DNA of 64,000 bases from Margaritifera margaritifera (GCA_029931535.1 JAQPZY010001549.1:3847501-3911500); one strand, 5' to 3'. Positions 33,125 through 46,126 are shown, counted from the stretch's first letter. The notes: a model not told the origin generated them from the sequence alone. Numbers and translations are program-made.

Positions 33125-33500
33125 TCACGTCTCCGATGAGTCACCCAATTTCGAAGGACTACTTTCAAAATGTTCCAAGGGGTTGATATGACTGTTGTTG
33201 TTGTTGTTGTTGTTGTTGTGGCTGCAATGGCCGTTGTTACTACTGTCAGTATCTTTAAACGATGGATTCGGAACAAAATTGTCAATACATTTGCTGAGTG
33301 GAATGGTCCGCATTTGCTTATCACCTGGTTGCAAACTAAAGTTTAAAATAGCAGCTCCCATCATACAACACATGTTGACGATCTGACAGAAAAAGACGAG
33401 TCGATTTTTTGGGACACGTTCTCCACACCACACCCACTGTTCTTGTATTTGTTTCTGTGGATCCTGTAATGATGATACAGGTGAGGGTGACACTAGGTTT
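33125..33500 (-). CDS. Small membrane protein of Polinton 2
   Basis: An open 122-residue frame, the best preserved of this element. It has WCGERVPKNRLVFFCQI, a hydrophobic segment, QPGDKQMRTI and an Asn-rich tail (NNNNNNNN) before the C-terminus. It matches 8,365-8,790 in length and order. The second hydrophobic helix is weaker (charged residues, FVPNPS). It is tightly followed by the penton remnant. Confidence 0.7.
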
Positions 33501-33504
33501 AACG

Positions 33505-34640
33505 ATATATTCTCGAATTTTCTCCTCTTTATATTCGATTATTCGATGAGTTGCGAAGCTGCAATCCAAAAATCGAAACTTGGCGAATTTTCTACGTACT
33601 TTCACTTCCTTGATGCGACGTTTTCCCATCTTGTGTGTTATTTAGTCAATGATGTTTCCGATATCGTAGTTGTCGTTGTCTTTCGTGGTCGCACGTTGTA
33701 ACTCTGGCAAGGAAAATGTTCTTTTTTAAACATTTCCGTTCATATCTTCTAATTTATATACTGGCAGGTGACGTAAATGGACTTGATTTTGTTGTCAGTT
33801 GGTAAATATCCTTTGTCAAAAGTGCGTTTCTTTTTTCCGATGCGAACCCAATCTCCCGTTTCAACACCAGAGAAGGAGAATGGCGATGACTACTGCTGTG
33901 ATTTACTGGGTGGTTCTTCTTCTCCTCGGATTTTTTGTTTAGTGTCCGAAGCTATCGACCAAACATTTCCACTTAGTTCTGCATTGTGACTTGTTCTGGT
34001 GCACGTCCAATGCTGAGATGGTACGATTGATTGGAGGCTTTAACAAGACGTAGTAGCACGTTTATATATCTGAGCGTGTAGTGATGTGCAAAAATATTTC
34101 TACATACGTTCTTTTAATATTCTCTGAAAACATTTACGACACTCGCTTTCGTGTCAGGATTTTCTGTAGTGAAAAATGAATGTGTCGTTTCTTCAATTCC
34201 GCTAAAAACTGTCGATGGAGAAATTAAGTGCCTTGTTCATTTTCCATCGCAGAAGATGTCGATCGCTTTGTTTCAACTCCATTTCAGAGCTCGCACTATC
34301 TCAGAACACGTTTTGTTGGTCAAAGATACAACTCACGCAGTTTTTAAAAGCACATTCATCACACAAAACGAATACTTGTAACCTAAGTTGTACAAAATAC
34401 AGTGAGAAAGATCAGCCAGATCTGCATGCTATTGGTGATCGATCCCTGCTGCCCTCATCAGACTTCTTGAGAATTTATGTTGAATCGGTTTCTTCTTGCA
34501 ACCATAGTCGTACGTCGTAGAGACATAAACTTTTAAGTTTGACTTTTGCAGCAAATATACAATTTTTGACCTTCTCTGTTGCCAGCAGCGTATGAAGCAC
34601 TGTAGTAAATGCTAGCCAAATGTGTATCCATTCTTAATAA
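33505..34640 (-). pseudogene. INT: Integrase remnant of Polinton 2
   Basis: Aligns with 8,799-9,910: the C-terminal chromodomain region near 33,540-33,640, ATGCGAACCCAATCTCCCGT shared at about 33,839, and the core near 34,100-34,440. Broken by many stops. Confidence 0.8.
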
Positions 34641-34689
34641 ATCAACAAATTTCCGATGCTCTTGGGTTGTTGTAATTGAAGCGGTTATT

Positions 34690-35215
34690 TATTTTTTTGT
34701 TGCGATGCTTTATGTGTGCGACGAGCAATTGTAGTGGAGAATGATGCCCCAGTAGGTGTGATAGGATTTTTTCTTCACTTTTTAACTTCTTTCTTTTTTA
34801 GTTCTGGTGAAGAGGGCATCGATATCATATTTTGTACCCTTGCTTTCGTTTCTTGTGTAATCGGTGTAGATGTCACCGACGCTGCAAGATTGTTGACCAT
34901 GAATGTCATAGCTGATGTGATTTGAAAATCTTCCAACTCTTCTCTGCTCTTTTTCTCTTACATGCAAGTGGCAGTAGGTTTGGAGATCTTGTCTAAAATC
35001 TTTCTGATGATACGTTTGAAGACGTTCCAATAATTGTCTGTACCGTTGCGATTTTTCCATTTCTGACAAGTCTGGTCGACCCATCAAAGATTGTGACAGT
35101 TGCTGTAATTGTGCCGTCTGGGTAACATTAGAATTAAGTGGCGAGTGGGATATCCACTGTTCTTACCAGCGTTGGAGGTCTATTCACCATTTGCAAGGGA
35201 CCAACGTTAATTTTC
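34690..35215 (-). pseudogene. Coiled-coil-like protein remnant of Polinton 2
   Basis: The block GRPDLSEMEKSQRYRQLLERL matches the Polinton 1 gene at 9,911-10,526; its surroundings are frameshifted. Conservation of this block is the best evidence that the family is real. Confidence 0.7.
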
Positions 35216-35430
35216 TTTTTTTTTTCAGCTCGTTCAAACAACATTCTCATACATTATGAATGATTTCTTTAGGAGACTTTGAAATGATCTGTATTGACGG
35301 CGGTGCATTCACTTTGGTTAACACCAAAAACACATCCAAATGTTTAAACGAATAGCATTTCATTTCCCCAGTTTTGTTAGAATTCTTTAGACGGCAAAGA
35401 TGAAGACGATTACGACAATGCCATGACATC
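35216..35430 (-). pseudogene. Basic/hydrophobic protein remnant of Polinton 2
   Basis: Matches the first half of 10,582-11,052 (LDVFLVLTK, SPKEIIHNV). The hydrophobic C-terminal half is deleted. Confidence 0.65.
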
Positions 35431-35484
35431 TTGTCAAGGTGACAGTGACAACCTATGTCCCAACATTTTCTTTTATACAGGGAC

Positions 35485-35850
35485 TCATGTACACTTGTTG
35501 TCTGGACGTCGCACGAACTTTATCTTGGACGCTGGAGAACGAGACAAAGAAGGAGTTTTCAATGGACTAAGTCGTGTGAGTTCTTGCTCTGACTGACCGA
35601 TTACACTTTGTAATACACCCCTTCTGTCTCGCATTTTTTTGTAGACTGTGCTACTTTTTGCAGCAGCAGCGTCAGCAGAAGAATAGGAAGGGGGAGTAGC
35701 TTTAGAAACGGGTGTTAATTGGAGGGGGGTGGCGTCCTCAACAGATTGGGAAACACTTTCCTTAAAACGAGTTTTGTTAGCATCATCAATAACGGAGGTG
35801 AGGAGACTGCTGATGTCGTCGTGATTACAGGTCAAGTTTTCCGTGGGTAG
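35485..35850 (-). pseudogene. Ser/Ala-rich protein homologue of Polinton 2
   Basis: A 116-residue open frame aligning with 11,059-11,418: TPVSKATPPS, Ala run, RDRRGVLQSVIGQSEQELTR, SPLKTPS. Retention of the frame over this block in a dead element suggests earlier constraint. Confidence 0.65.
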
Positions 35851-36390
35851 GTGCGTGTTCTGGCTGCAGCGCCTCTCTTTCTCGCCATAGTGGTCGTGGA
35901 CTTTGTATTCCTTGTTTTCTTTGTTTTCTTGGCATATGATTTTTTTTATGTGTACTTGCAGCAGCTCTCATCTTTGTCTTCCTCTTTTTCTTTGTATTTT
36001 GGCGGGGGTGGGGGTAGGGGCTTGTCTGCTATATTGGGATCCTACCGTAGAAGTGAACAAATAATCTCTCCTCCAAAAAATCCACTTGCACCGAGTTTCG
36101 AGATAATTTATTTCTTGGTTCGGTTATGGATTGTTCGCTCTGCGAGTTGTTTCAATGGCACCTTATACTCCCCTCTCCCTAAAAAAAAAAAATAAAAAAA
36201 AAAATGGCGTTTGATGCGGAATGTGAATGATTCCTTGCAGTAATTGATGTGCCGAAAGTAAACCATCGCAACACTTCTTTGAGACTAGACTCCAACAAAT
36301 GCGAACGCGTCTTACATACAGTGCGCGAATCAGATGATGAGATTTAAGTGAGGTGGTGTTGAAAAATGTCATTGACGAAGTGAGTGAATG
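35851..36390 (-). pseudogene. Second basic protein remnant of Polinton 2
   Basis: Collinear with 11,420-11,990 (DGLLSAHQLLQGIIHI block; Lys-rich remnant). It has A-rich runs at about 36,180-36,205 and a G run near 36,003. Frames destroyed. Confidence 0.6.
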
Positions 36391-36479
36391 TCGTTTTATA
36401 CTTTTAAAGACAAACGACGAAAGCTAGGAAGACGATGGTGTAAATCGTTGCACAACCCACGTGACTCTAATCGTGAAAC

Positions 36480-37079
36480 AAATCTGTATAAAACCTCACA
36501 TAACCAGTACCAGGTTTTAAATGAATTAGTAAACATTTTGTGACAAACATGTGACATCGTTTTAGGTATAATTAGACCATGACGATTCTAATTGTTTAGC
36601 CAACTCTTGCACTTGACATTTGTCTCTGAGACTTTTGAACAATATCACATAATGGGCATTGAGACTGATGATACTATGGGTCTTGCTTTGTTGAAATAAA
36701 TTTCGTGTAATATAAAGTTTGATTTCTTCTTCATCTGCATCTAACATATTATCGTTGACGACAAGATGAGTTTGCCTAATTCAGACAAGGTTCCGTTGTC
36801 GTCGCCATGAATACCTTCCACAAACGAAATGTGTTGCCTCGAACTTTCTTTCAGTAACCAGTAAGCCGATTGTCACTCCTTGTAACACTACTCGGTGCGT
36901 TGTGGAGGACGATCGAAGACAACTTGTTTGTATTTGATCAAATGATTTTATAAATTCGGTTTGACCAGAACCACCAGGTTCAGCAATAAGCATGTTAAAG
37001 GGATAGCGAAGATGCATCGCCTCTCAGCTTTTACGATCTAACAATTTGTCCATCACTTTCAGAACGAGTGATACAGCCA
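36480..37079 (-). pseudogene. ATP: Packaging ATPase remnant of Polinton 2
   Basis: It starts near 37,079 (MAVSLVLKVMDK) and has LRYPFNMLIAEPGGSGQT, the Walker A place with Gln for the essential Lys. Walker B-like and RNLFQQSKTH blocks lie at about 36,600-36,760. Frameshifts throughout. Confidence 0.85.
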
Positions 37080-37089
37080 TAACCACAGA

Positions 37090-37815
37090 GTTTTGTAATT
37101 CTAATTGTAAACAGATCACACCGGACATTGTATGCAAATCACTGACGACACAAAAATAAATTCTTGATAAGTGTGGTGTGTGCACAATGTGCGATGAATC
37201 TCTTTCTCACACAGAGATAGATTGGTTTTCATCACTATTCGCAACACTTTGCACAAAACCACTTTTTCGTGAACAGTTTATTGTACTGGTTGTTGTTGTC
37301 CTTGTGATCATACCTTTTCACTGAATAGCAATAAATTTGCCAAAGTGAATCCGAAGGTAAACGAAATCCAGAAAATACAGTCACACACACACACGCACAC
37401 GCACACGCACACACACCACGTCATCCCAAGTTCAAAGGAGTATAGTTCTGTGGCAATAAATATTATAGGAACACTTTGTAATCCTCTTAATCTTTAATCT
37501 TTAAACTGACATTCTCGTACAGAATTCGGTGCAACACTGCATGCAGAAGTCGTGGCAGCGAGAGTTTTATAACCAATTCTTATAACGTGTTCGATTCTTA
37601 TAATTTTCTTAAAATGTCCGACCATTTGAAGACTTTCAAAACAATCAACCTGCTTATAGTATTCATATACTAATGGTTGAACACTTTATGTTTTATTTTA
37701 TGTAACTGTTCTTTGCGTTTCACTTGGGTTCATACAAAATAGTTGTAAATGTTTCCTCGCAACTCCAGTTAAACTCTGAGTGCACTCTTCTAAGTATCCG
37801 TGAGAAGATCTCTGT
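37090..37815 (-). pseudogene. Single F-box-like gene remnant of Polinton 2
   Basis: The head aligns with 13,990-14,156 (TGTTCTTTGCGTTTCACTTG shared at about 37,706) and the tail with 12,971-13,450. Only one head is found, so the Polinton 1 duplication is absent here. A (CA)n tract at 37,383-37,415 interrupts the tail. Confidence 0.6.
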
Positions 37816-37924
37816 GATCATTAGGCTCATATAGTTTTCACCAGTCTTTTCACAGTATGAATATACCAGTAGCTATCAACGTAATGTCGTCTGTACAATG
37901 TCAATAACAAAAGTCTTTAGACAC

Positions 37925-38381
37925 TGTCTGGACCGGCCAAGGGAACGTAGCGCCAGCTCGAAGAACATTTGGAATGTTCATAGTAAGCTGTATCATTATA
38001 TTTGGAATGTTCATAGTAAGCTGTATCATTATATTCCCATTCGTTGAGTTTCACGCCTCAGCTGAAACACTGTACTTTGTCTCCTTCTCCCATGTACATA
38101 AATCATGCTTTTGCAAAAAGCGCAGTGACGTCTTCCAGATATATCAGCCATTTTAATTGGAACGTGTCCAATCGACTGGCAAAATCGCCATATCCAGGCA
38201 AAGCACGTAAAACGCGTATTCTGCTCTCATTCATGAGTCTCCGTAATAAGTTGTAACAGAGATGATGATGCTGATGCTGACATCCAGAGGTTGGCAAAGC
38301 GGCAGTATGACTTTTTATGGTGGGACAAGAGCGTACATCAGTCTTGTCGTAGGTCACAGTATCACACTCGTCTTCATTCAA
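37925..38381 (-). pseudogene. BIR-domain gene remnant of Polinton 2
   Basis: Start near 38,381 (MNEDECDTVTYDKTD). The BIR blocks are DTFQLKW, GEGDKVQCFS followed by a TGA where the second zinc Cys is expected, KLNEWEYNDTAYYEHS, and a final Trp where the last zinc Cys is expected. An exact 33-bp in-frame duplication (37,967-38,032) repeats the YNDTAYYEHSK segment with the His ligand. Collinear with 14,158-14,713. Non-functional. Confidence 0.8.
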
Positions 38382-38489
38382 CTTTTGGTGGGGTACATCA
38401 TATTTGCCTTTTTCTGTGTTGAAAACATCTTTGAGAGAAAGGGTTTGCTCTTTCTAGGTCAACGTTTCTGGTCCAAACGGTCTCTTCTC

Positions 38490-41400
38490 TTGGACTCTTC
38501 ATCTTTATATTCGAGGTAGCCGTAAGGTATGATGTTGTAATCGGGAAGTTGCACTCGTTTCTCGTAGACAATTTGATAGACTTTCTCCAACGATTTACTG
38601 ACGACTTGAAAATCTGACAGACGTGCAATCTTGTTAGGATGGTGGGTTTTGAAGAGAAGGTTTAGACGATCAAGTCTTCATCTTTTCCTGACATCAATGC
38701 TTGTTTCATCACGTAAAAGTTCAGAACATAACTGTAATGATAATTTAGTGCAAAGTTGTCTTTTCTTATCTCAGTAGTGCTATCAGTGAATTTTGGGTCC
38801 GCCAGTGGCAAAACTGAGAATGGTGTTTTCGGGGTGTTCGTCGGTCCACGCTCTTAAACATTGGTTTAAACAAAAACTGAGTACATTTTTAAACGATCGT
38901 TAGCTGTTACGTAAGCAATGATCACCTTAGCAAACTCTCTGGTTTCCACATACTCGAGCGTCTCTTTGTAATTCGCCAAGTTCAAATCATTTCATATAAT
39001 TTAAATGTGTTGAATGAATTTTCTTTTATCATATATCAACTAAAAGTATCGGCTTGGATCCATCAAGTATTCCGTCTTGGAATTATTGGGCGTTAAGCTA
39101 GTATTCCTCGCAAACAATTGAGAATGACTTTTGCAAAAGCTCATCTTTCTTCGTTCAGCTCGACGTGTTCCGTTTCGATTCTCTCTATGGATCAGCATCA
39201 TCGCTAGATTCTTTTTCTTTTCTTTTTGTGTGTGTGTGTGTCTTTCCTCTTTGGTGTGACACCAGGATAGATAGCTCCTGACCTCTGGTTTCATTTTTGG
39301 AAATTAATTGACGTATCCCGAAGAAATCCAGTAACTTGGTCTATCACGTTGGTACTGATCTGTGGCACAGAAATCCCAGATTTCGTACACTTTTAACAAT
39401 TGGTATAAACAATCAAGAATGTGAAACAATTCCACGCTGACGCGCTTTCTGTCAAAGCTCGCTCGTCATCGTCATGCCAGCAGGGTTGGTGTTGATTCCA
39501 AGTTTCAACACACGTGCGAAATTATGGAAACACCAGTTTCCGTTGAATTGATGGGGCAATATTGAATGGTACAAATCTGTAAGCGGACGAACTTTTCGTT
39601 TGATCAGTCCTTCGTACTGGCGAATGTGATTGACGTCGATGTGTTCTGTCAAAATGTGATGGTGACAAGTCGGAAATTGAGAATATTATAGACCCAAGGG
39701 TACCACGAAAGATATATTTGATTTGTTCTCCTTGAGCGTGTAGTATTGGTACGTCCTCCAAACAAAATGTAGCGAGAATCCAAAGGTTCGATGTCTACGA
39801 CGTCGCATTCTTCGACGATGCGTCAAATGTCTGGATCTGTTTTAAAATGACGGTCTTATTCGTGCTCCCACATTTCCACCACACGGTATCCTTGAGCTTA
39901 CAAAAAAGACTGCATTGGTTAGTTCTTTCTTATAAGACCATGGTTAACTCCGTATATAGATTGTTCAGTTCTCCGTCAGGATAACAAGTGTCACATCTGT
40001 GCAGATAAGCCCGTGAAATTCGTACAAGATTTGTCACAAATTGAATCCATCGACCGAGTAATGGCCAATTTTCTTTTCTCTGCCGTTTCCAACATGTTTT
40101 ATCCGTTTGTCTTGAGTCTCGCGTACGTAATGCAACCAACACAAGGTCTTAGCCGAATACAAAAGACTCACTGATTCATACGTTTGAGGTGGTACGATAT
40201 CTACCGTGTTCTCGGGCATTAATAGTTCTTGCACTTCACCAGTCCGTAAGCTTTTGCGATTGTACATACTTCCTTCGAAAGATTGATTTTCCATTGTTCC
40301 ATAACAGTTGTCGAATTTTCCACAGCAACGTCGTGAAATGTGAACATCTAACGGACAATACTAGAGATTTTTTTTCTTGAAAGCAAAAGTGTCAGATGAG
40401 TGAGTCTGATACCGTGTGCAGAAAGCCTCCCACTGCCCTGCTTACATACCGTCTGGCTCGTAGCAGCGTGCATCAAGCCATTTTGGGTAGCACGACATGT
40501 TGGTCTTGCTCGATGTTGAAGAAATTAGAAAAATATACTTTAGCTATTACAGCCAATCCAAACCTTTGGGGGTATTTTACTCAAAGGCTTAGCTAAGTAA
40601 CTCCTGGAATTTATAAACTGTAATGTTCCTATTTTTATGCAAATGATTTTAACTCATGGTAAGTTGTGGCAATTCAGTTCCTCTTTCTGCACAGTGTTCA
40701 AAAGAAACTGACCACAGCATCCAGAGAAATGTTGGTGATAGTTGCTATAGCTATCTAAATCTTCTTCGTTGTAGGCGTCGGTGGGGTCCAATACCTATTA
40801 TGAAAAATCGGAAAGAGTGTTCTCGTCCGCACAGGAGCACGCTACAATACTGGTAGTGATACTATAAAGGTTCATGCATACATTTGCTGCAAACTCAATG
40901 GGTGACACAAACGCTAGGGATGTGAATGCCAGTGTCTTGTGAACATTCCAACTCAAGAAAAATAAATGCTTTTTTTGTGGTTGTAAAATATGAGATCTTT
41001 TCTGTCCTGGACAAATATGTGAGTCTCTCAAATTGGTACAAAAAAATGTCCATATGTTTGACACACTTTCAGTAATTCACGTGCACTTTTCTTCTTTTGG
41101 AACTGTTTCGTTTTATGTCGGTCGTAACACGCTTGACTCATAAATTGGCCTTTACAGGTAAAGCACGGAATCATTCCTTTCTCCTAATAAACCTAAGGAA
41201 TGGGGTTTACAGTAACGGCATCTCTCTCCATAATGTAAACGTTGATCAGAATTGTTGAATCCTTTGTCACAGTTTTCACAATAGTGTATGTGTTCGAGAA
41301 AGCATTTGATACTGGTAATAGTATCGAAATAAGGTTAATGATGATGGATGTGGATACATTTTCCATGTGTAAAATTTTGTTTTAGAAACAGAAGATCTCC

Positions 41401-41930
41401 ACGTATGACTTGGTGGTAAAATTTCAAAGAATAGCGAGGGGCTAACACTTCTTGAATTTTCTGCACTTCATGGGGTTGGCACACGGTCTTTTTCGAAATC
41501 CCTGCTTTGTTCTAAAAAGTCTTTTTTCTCTGTATTATTTGGCGTTGCGCAATAATGTAATGTTCATCCACAATTGCTTCCATTTTGGTGTATCAGTTTT
41601 CTCTGTTTGAGCTCTAGCTACCACAATGGCGCGTGCTAAACACATATTGTCCTTGTCGTTGTTGACGATACTTTGTTTTGATGGTTGGGAGTTGATTCAC
41701 AAATAGGACTTTGCAAATTCGTCGTGCGCTACCCAAAGGAGGTGAAACGTGTGTCACATGCATAGTCGCTTTTCTATTGGTGATGTCAACCTCGTCCTTA
41801 GATTGTTGTTGTTGCAGTAAATGTTGAATTATGCCGATGATCTTGGAAGCTTTTAATTCAGCAGGTTGGTTAAATTCGATCCAAATAGATTTCAAACTGT
41901 CGTGGGCGATGAAAAGTCGCAAGCCGATTT
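38490..41930 (-). pseudogene. POLB: DNA polymerase B remnant of Polinton 2
   Basis: Aligns with 14,739-18,800 in order: C-terminal CTCGTTTCTCGTAGACAATTTGATAGACTTTCTCC at about 38,549, motif A region near 39,690-39,730, EMWEHE near 39,860-39,880, exonuclease region near 40,500-40,900, Cys/His fingers near 41,000-41,300, and an N-terminal block (SLKSIWIEFNQPAEL, about 41,860-41,900). A Polinton 1 segment of some 600-900 bp is missing overall. No long frame survives. Confidence 0.85.
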
Positions 41931-42287
41931 AGAATTTGTGAGTGGTTTTGACAAAGTGTAGCAATTGTACTGTGAGGGAGGAGGTGCCTCAGTAGCGATG
42001 TGGTAAATCAGAACAGAAGCAAATAGAAATATGAAACTTCATCGGCATTATTTAGAAAATCACTAGGTGTATTGCAACACAGTCGAGAACGAACATAACA
42101 TTCACACTGTTAGTCTTTACCTATGCTACATTATGTAGCGCACAGTCGACAACGAACTTGCCTAACAACACTGTAAGTGTTTATCGATGTGGCATTATGT
42201 AGCGCACAGTCGACAACGAACTTACCTAACCGAACGGTGTTTATCGCTGCAGCATTACGTCAGAGCACTTTCAGTACCTCGATTTTG

Positions 42288-42326
<39 letters not shown>

Positions 42327-42839
42327 AGATTTTTCCGACCGGATACAGGATACAGCGTCTAACGTCATTAATCAATGTCCCACTTGGTAACACCCATCAG
42401 TGGAATACCAGTTACTTGTATCCCACGGCCTAACCGTGGATTACCAGAATTTTCAACACGGGAAAGTACTGACGTCAAAGCTGCCGTCATACAGTAATGT
42501 TATAATATGTCTTAGTCAGTCAAACTAGGTGCTCGTGAGGCAGAATAGGTGTTTGTAAATCAGAATAGGTCTTGGTCAGTCACAATAGGTATTGGTCAGT
42601 CATGATAGGAGTTGGTCAATCAGAATATGCGTTAGTCAATCTTAATATGAATTAGTCATAGGTGTTAGTCAGTTACAATTAGTATTGGTCAGTCTCAGAA
42701 GGTGCTGATCAATCAGAATAGGTCTTGGTTAGTCAAAATAGGTGTTGGTCAATCAGAATAGACATTAGTCAGTCAGAATAGGTATTGGTTGGTCAAAATA
42801 AGTGTTGGGTAGTCACAAATGTTAGCCTGGGCGAGACTG
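41931..42839. repeat. Repeats inside the right end of Polinton 2
   Basis: A CATTATGTAGCGCACAGTCG unit of about 61 bp repeats at about 42,070-42,235. (CT)n follows at 42,293-42,321. A tandem of about 21-23 bp (AATAGGTNTTGGTCAGTCA) lies at about 42,505-42,830. The zinc-knuckle gene of Polinton 1 has no counterpart here. Confidence 0.8.
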
Positions 42840-43671
42840 TTATCAAATATGTCTGACTAACTTTGTTCAGGTTTCATTAACCCTAGAGTTTCTAGCCATG
42901 TTAAATTCCCATAAGTCCAACAGTGTTATACGTAACGTTAAATTATCATACGGCCTCATAAACCACTAACCACTAAGGTAACATTCGGGTAGACCCCATT
43001 AACTATGTTAAATTCCCATAGACCCCATACAATCCCAACTTTTGCCGTAATGTTAAATTCTTATGTAGGTGAGGGCATATTCTCATGGGGGGGGGGGAGG
43101 GGGGTGAATAGTATCATCCTAATGTTGAATAATGTTAATTCCCACAAGGGGCTATAAACCGCTAATATTATTTTCCCACAGTGGCTATTAAACGCTAATG
43201 TTAAATTCTCATAGTGGGCCATATACTGTTTATGTTGAATTCCCGTACTATATTTCCCACCGGGCCATATGTCCAATAATGTTAAATTCCCATACATCTA
43301 CATAGTGCCCCAGTAGTGTGAATTCCCATACACCCCCATACCGCCTAATCCTTATGCTTAAATTCCCATGCATCCCCATAGTGCCCTATAATGATAATTC
43401 CCATAAATCCCCATACGGACCCAAACCCAATGTTAAATGTACATAGGCTCCCATAATGCATCGACCCTTTTAAACATGAATTTCTCATAGGGCCCCATAC
43501 CGACCCAACTTTGACGTGATATTATTTCCAATATATCCCCATACCGACTCATTCCCGTATGGCATCATAAACCCCCCACCTTTTTAACATGGATTTCCCA
43601 TAGCGCTCCATAATAGCCCAGATATGCCGTAATGCTAAATTCCCATAACCTCCATACCAACTCCTTAAACT
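42840..43671 (-). repeat. Right TIR of Polinton 2
   Basis: Inverted partner of 27,025-27,364 and 29,591-29,745: modules of CCCATACCGACCCAA, TGTTAAATTCCCATA and CATGAATTTCTCATAGGGCC. A G-run at 43,087-43,103 interrupts it. Confidence 0.8.
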
Positions 43672-44797
43672 AGGGTTGGACTTTTGATCGATCTGTAGTA
43701 TGTTGCGTGCGGAAGGATCTTATATAAAATGTATTTCCTACCGGTACGTCCTAAACGTGAAAGATGATGACATTATCTGGCACAGAACATTCTGACCGTT
43801 GCTTTTTCTGGAACGCAGGAAACAGTTTGTTTTCATAAATGATCGATCCACACAGCTATTGGTTTCCTACAATCATCTTCTCTTAAAATAACTTCGGCTG
43901 AGATTACTAATGCTTTTGTTCTAGTACAATTATATCAGCAATCAAGCCCTCTGGGTCGCAAGTGGATCCCTGTGGGGGGGAGGGGGGAGCCGTGATAATT
44001 CAAGCTCTTAGGGTAGGTTCTGGTAGTTCAAAGTTGCCGAGATACTTGATTCTGGAAGAAAAAGTTCAACTTGGCAAGTACGTTTATTTCATATATATCG
44101 TCTGCTTAACTACATTAATTTTCGTTTATTTATTTATTTTTTTAAAAAATATTTAAGGGGTTGGTAATTAGCTTTGATCGATATTAGAGCCATTAACGTT
44201 TTTAAGAAAGGCACTTTATGTACAAACTTTAGAAAGTTAGAGATATGACTTATTCGAATAAGGGCAGAACGTCCAAAATCTCCCTCCCCCTCCTAAGATG
44301 CCAAATCCTTTCCACCCGACAATATCATGATCGCCAGGTGAGTAAATGTCATATATTTGTCAGCATTAAAAGAATATAGTCGTCCTACTTCCATCAATAC
44401 ATCATGTTCTAAGATTATGATATGAACCTTCAAATCAAAGATTCTCATTTGCATAAATTATGTACATATTTCCCTTTTGACTTTTACTTTGCTTTTACTG
44501 TGACTAATATTTATATAATTGTACCTAATTACCAAAACTGCACTGTTTGTAAACTATTTACTACCTTTTATATTTACAGCATGAATTTCATTTTCATATA
44601 AATCGGTCCTGCAGGCCCAGTGCAATTACTGAAAACAAGGCACATACCAAACAATAAAAAAGATAAATATGATTGTTTGGCATTGAAAAGATGCTTAACA
44701 CTTCAGCCCAGTTTTGGAAAAATTCGGAAAGTATTATGATATCGAAACATTTTAATGAATAAAAATTAAGAATAATTTTCAATATATTTAAAATTTA
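43672..44797. other. Non-coding region
   Basis: No gene recognised. G-rich tracts at 43,973-43,990 and T-rich stretches only. Confidence 0.4.
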
Positions 44798-46061
44798 CGA
44801 GGGGTACTCCCCATGCTCCTCTGCACCTTTTCTCAGTCTGATTATCCAATTATTAAAAGTACATTTTGTATTCACTTTTTGGTATGTTGTTTATACACTG
44901 GAAAATGCACTTCCAACTTCATGGCGCCTTAAAACCGTCTGACCCTCAGCGAATCTTTGATAACGGGATTCAGCCAAAAAATATCTTGGAGCTAAATCAG
45001 GGCTGTATGGAGGATGTGGTAAAGTTCGGATGCTGTGCTCCTTCCAGAAATCTGTCACGTCGGCGGATTTATGCGCCAGTGCGTTGTCATAGAGGAGATA
45101 GATACCTCGTGTACCGGTGCGTGGTCGGGTAGTTCGGTAGTGTTCCACAAGATTTGGCAACCCTTTCGAGGCGTAAAAATATCCAGTGGCACGAACAGAG
45201 GCAGGCACAGGTACGTGAACTACCGGGACGTTTGCATCGAAAAATAATGAGTATATAACTCCCTTGACAATCCCTCTACGTCGAGCGATTTATGGTCTCT
45301 GTTCGTTTTATCCAATCCAAACGTTATTATTTTATTTTGAGTCGGGTCCAAAACATGTTTCATCGCCCGTGACAATCTCATTCAAAAGTCTCTAGTCACT
45401 CTCTTCATATTTAGCGAGTAGCTGTTTGGCGATTTCAACCTGAGTCTGTTTTGATCAGTCGTCAACAAAATGCTGACCCATCTTGCACAAACTTTTCTGA
45501 GCATCAAATGATTCTTCAGTATATTAGAAACAGCTGATGAATTAATGCCCGTGATGATAGAAATATATTCCACGTATGTATCGAGCATCTTCATAAATTT
45601 CCTCCTCCACAGTATCCACTTCCCGCTTACAAATCGCAGACAACGGTTTTTCAGAACGTGGGCCATCTTCCGTGAATTCGCGACCATCTATAAAATGTTG
45701 AAACACCTCAAATTGTAGGACATGACAGAATTACATTCGCAAACTTTATCCAAGTCGGCCTTGATATCAGTCGAAGAGTACCATAAGAGCACCCGGATTT
45801 TACAGTTTGCTATATGCTCAGCAGCAGAATTGTTCTCCTTCTTCGACATTTTGACGTCAATGTCATTTACCTATGTTACGTCACACGCATATATATGCAG
45901 GTGTCAGGCGTGCTGCACGTGCAGCTGCATATCATTTTATAGAAGGTTGTTTTTTGTTGTTGTTTTTTTCCTATCGATCGGCTCGGCGTTAGATTTATTG
46001 ACGGGTTCAAAGAAATAAAAAAGTTATAACAAAATATTCAGAACTTTTCAAATATCCCTCA
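44798..46061 (-). mobile_element. mariner transposon (about 1.26 kb), degenerate
   Basis: Size and blocks fit mariner. The ends CGAGGGG (44,798) and inverted TGAGGG (to 46,061) are each next to TA. On the minus strand the N-terminal helix-turn-helix part (45,687-45,382) is followed by TGDETCFGPDS (first Asp, about 45,340-45,375), YDNALAHKS (second Asp, about 45,085) and PHPPYSPDLAPRYF (about 44,985-45,025). In the family the last block has an Asp (D34D); here it is missing, apparently a 3-base loss or substitution. Stops in several places. Confidence 0.88.
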
Positions 46062-46092
46062 TACTTCGAAAGTTTGTGTTATGGGAAAGATC

Positions 46093-46126
<34 letters not shown>

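Larger units (their letters stand above)
27025..43671 (-). mobile_element. Polinton/Maverick 2 (about 16.6 kb, heavily decayed)
   Basis: The gene order is collinear with Polinton 1 in the same orientation: protease remnant, major capsid, penton, membrane protein, integrase, coiled-coil-like protein, basic proteins, ATPase, F-box-like, BIR, polymerase. Every gene has many stops and shifts. The ends are related inverted repeats: AGTTAAGGGGGTCGGTATGG at 27,028 against the inverted AGTTTAAGGAGTTGGTATGG ending at 43,671. No clear target duplication was found, so the borders are good to a few bases only. A 2.2-kb insertion splits the left TIR. Confidence 0.9.

Noticed and set aside
44866..45132. 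Plus-strand 88-residue ORF
   Set aside because: Antisense shadow of the mariner transposase.
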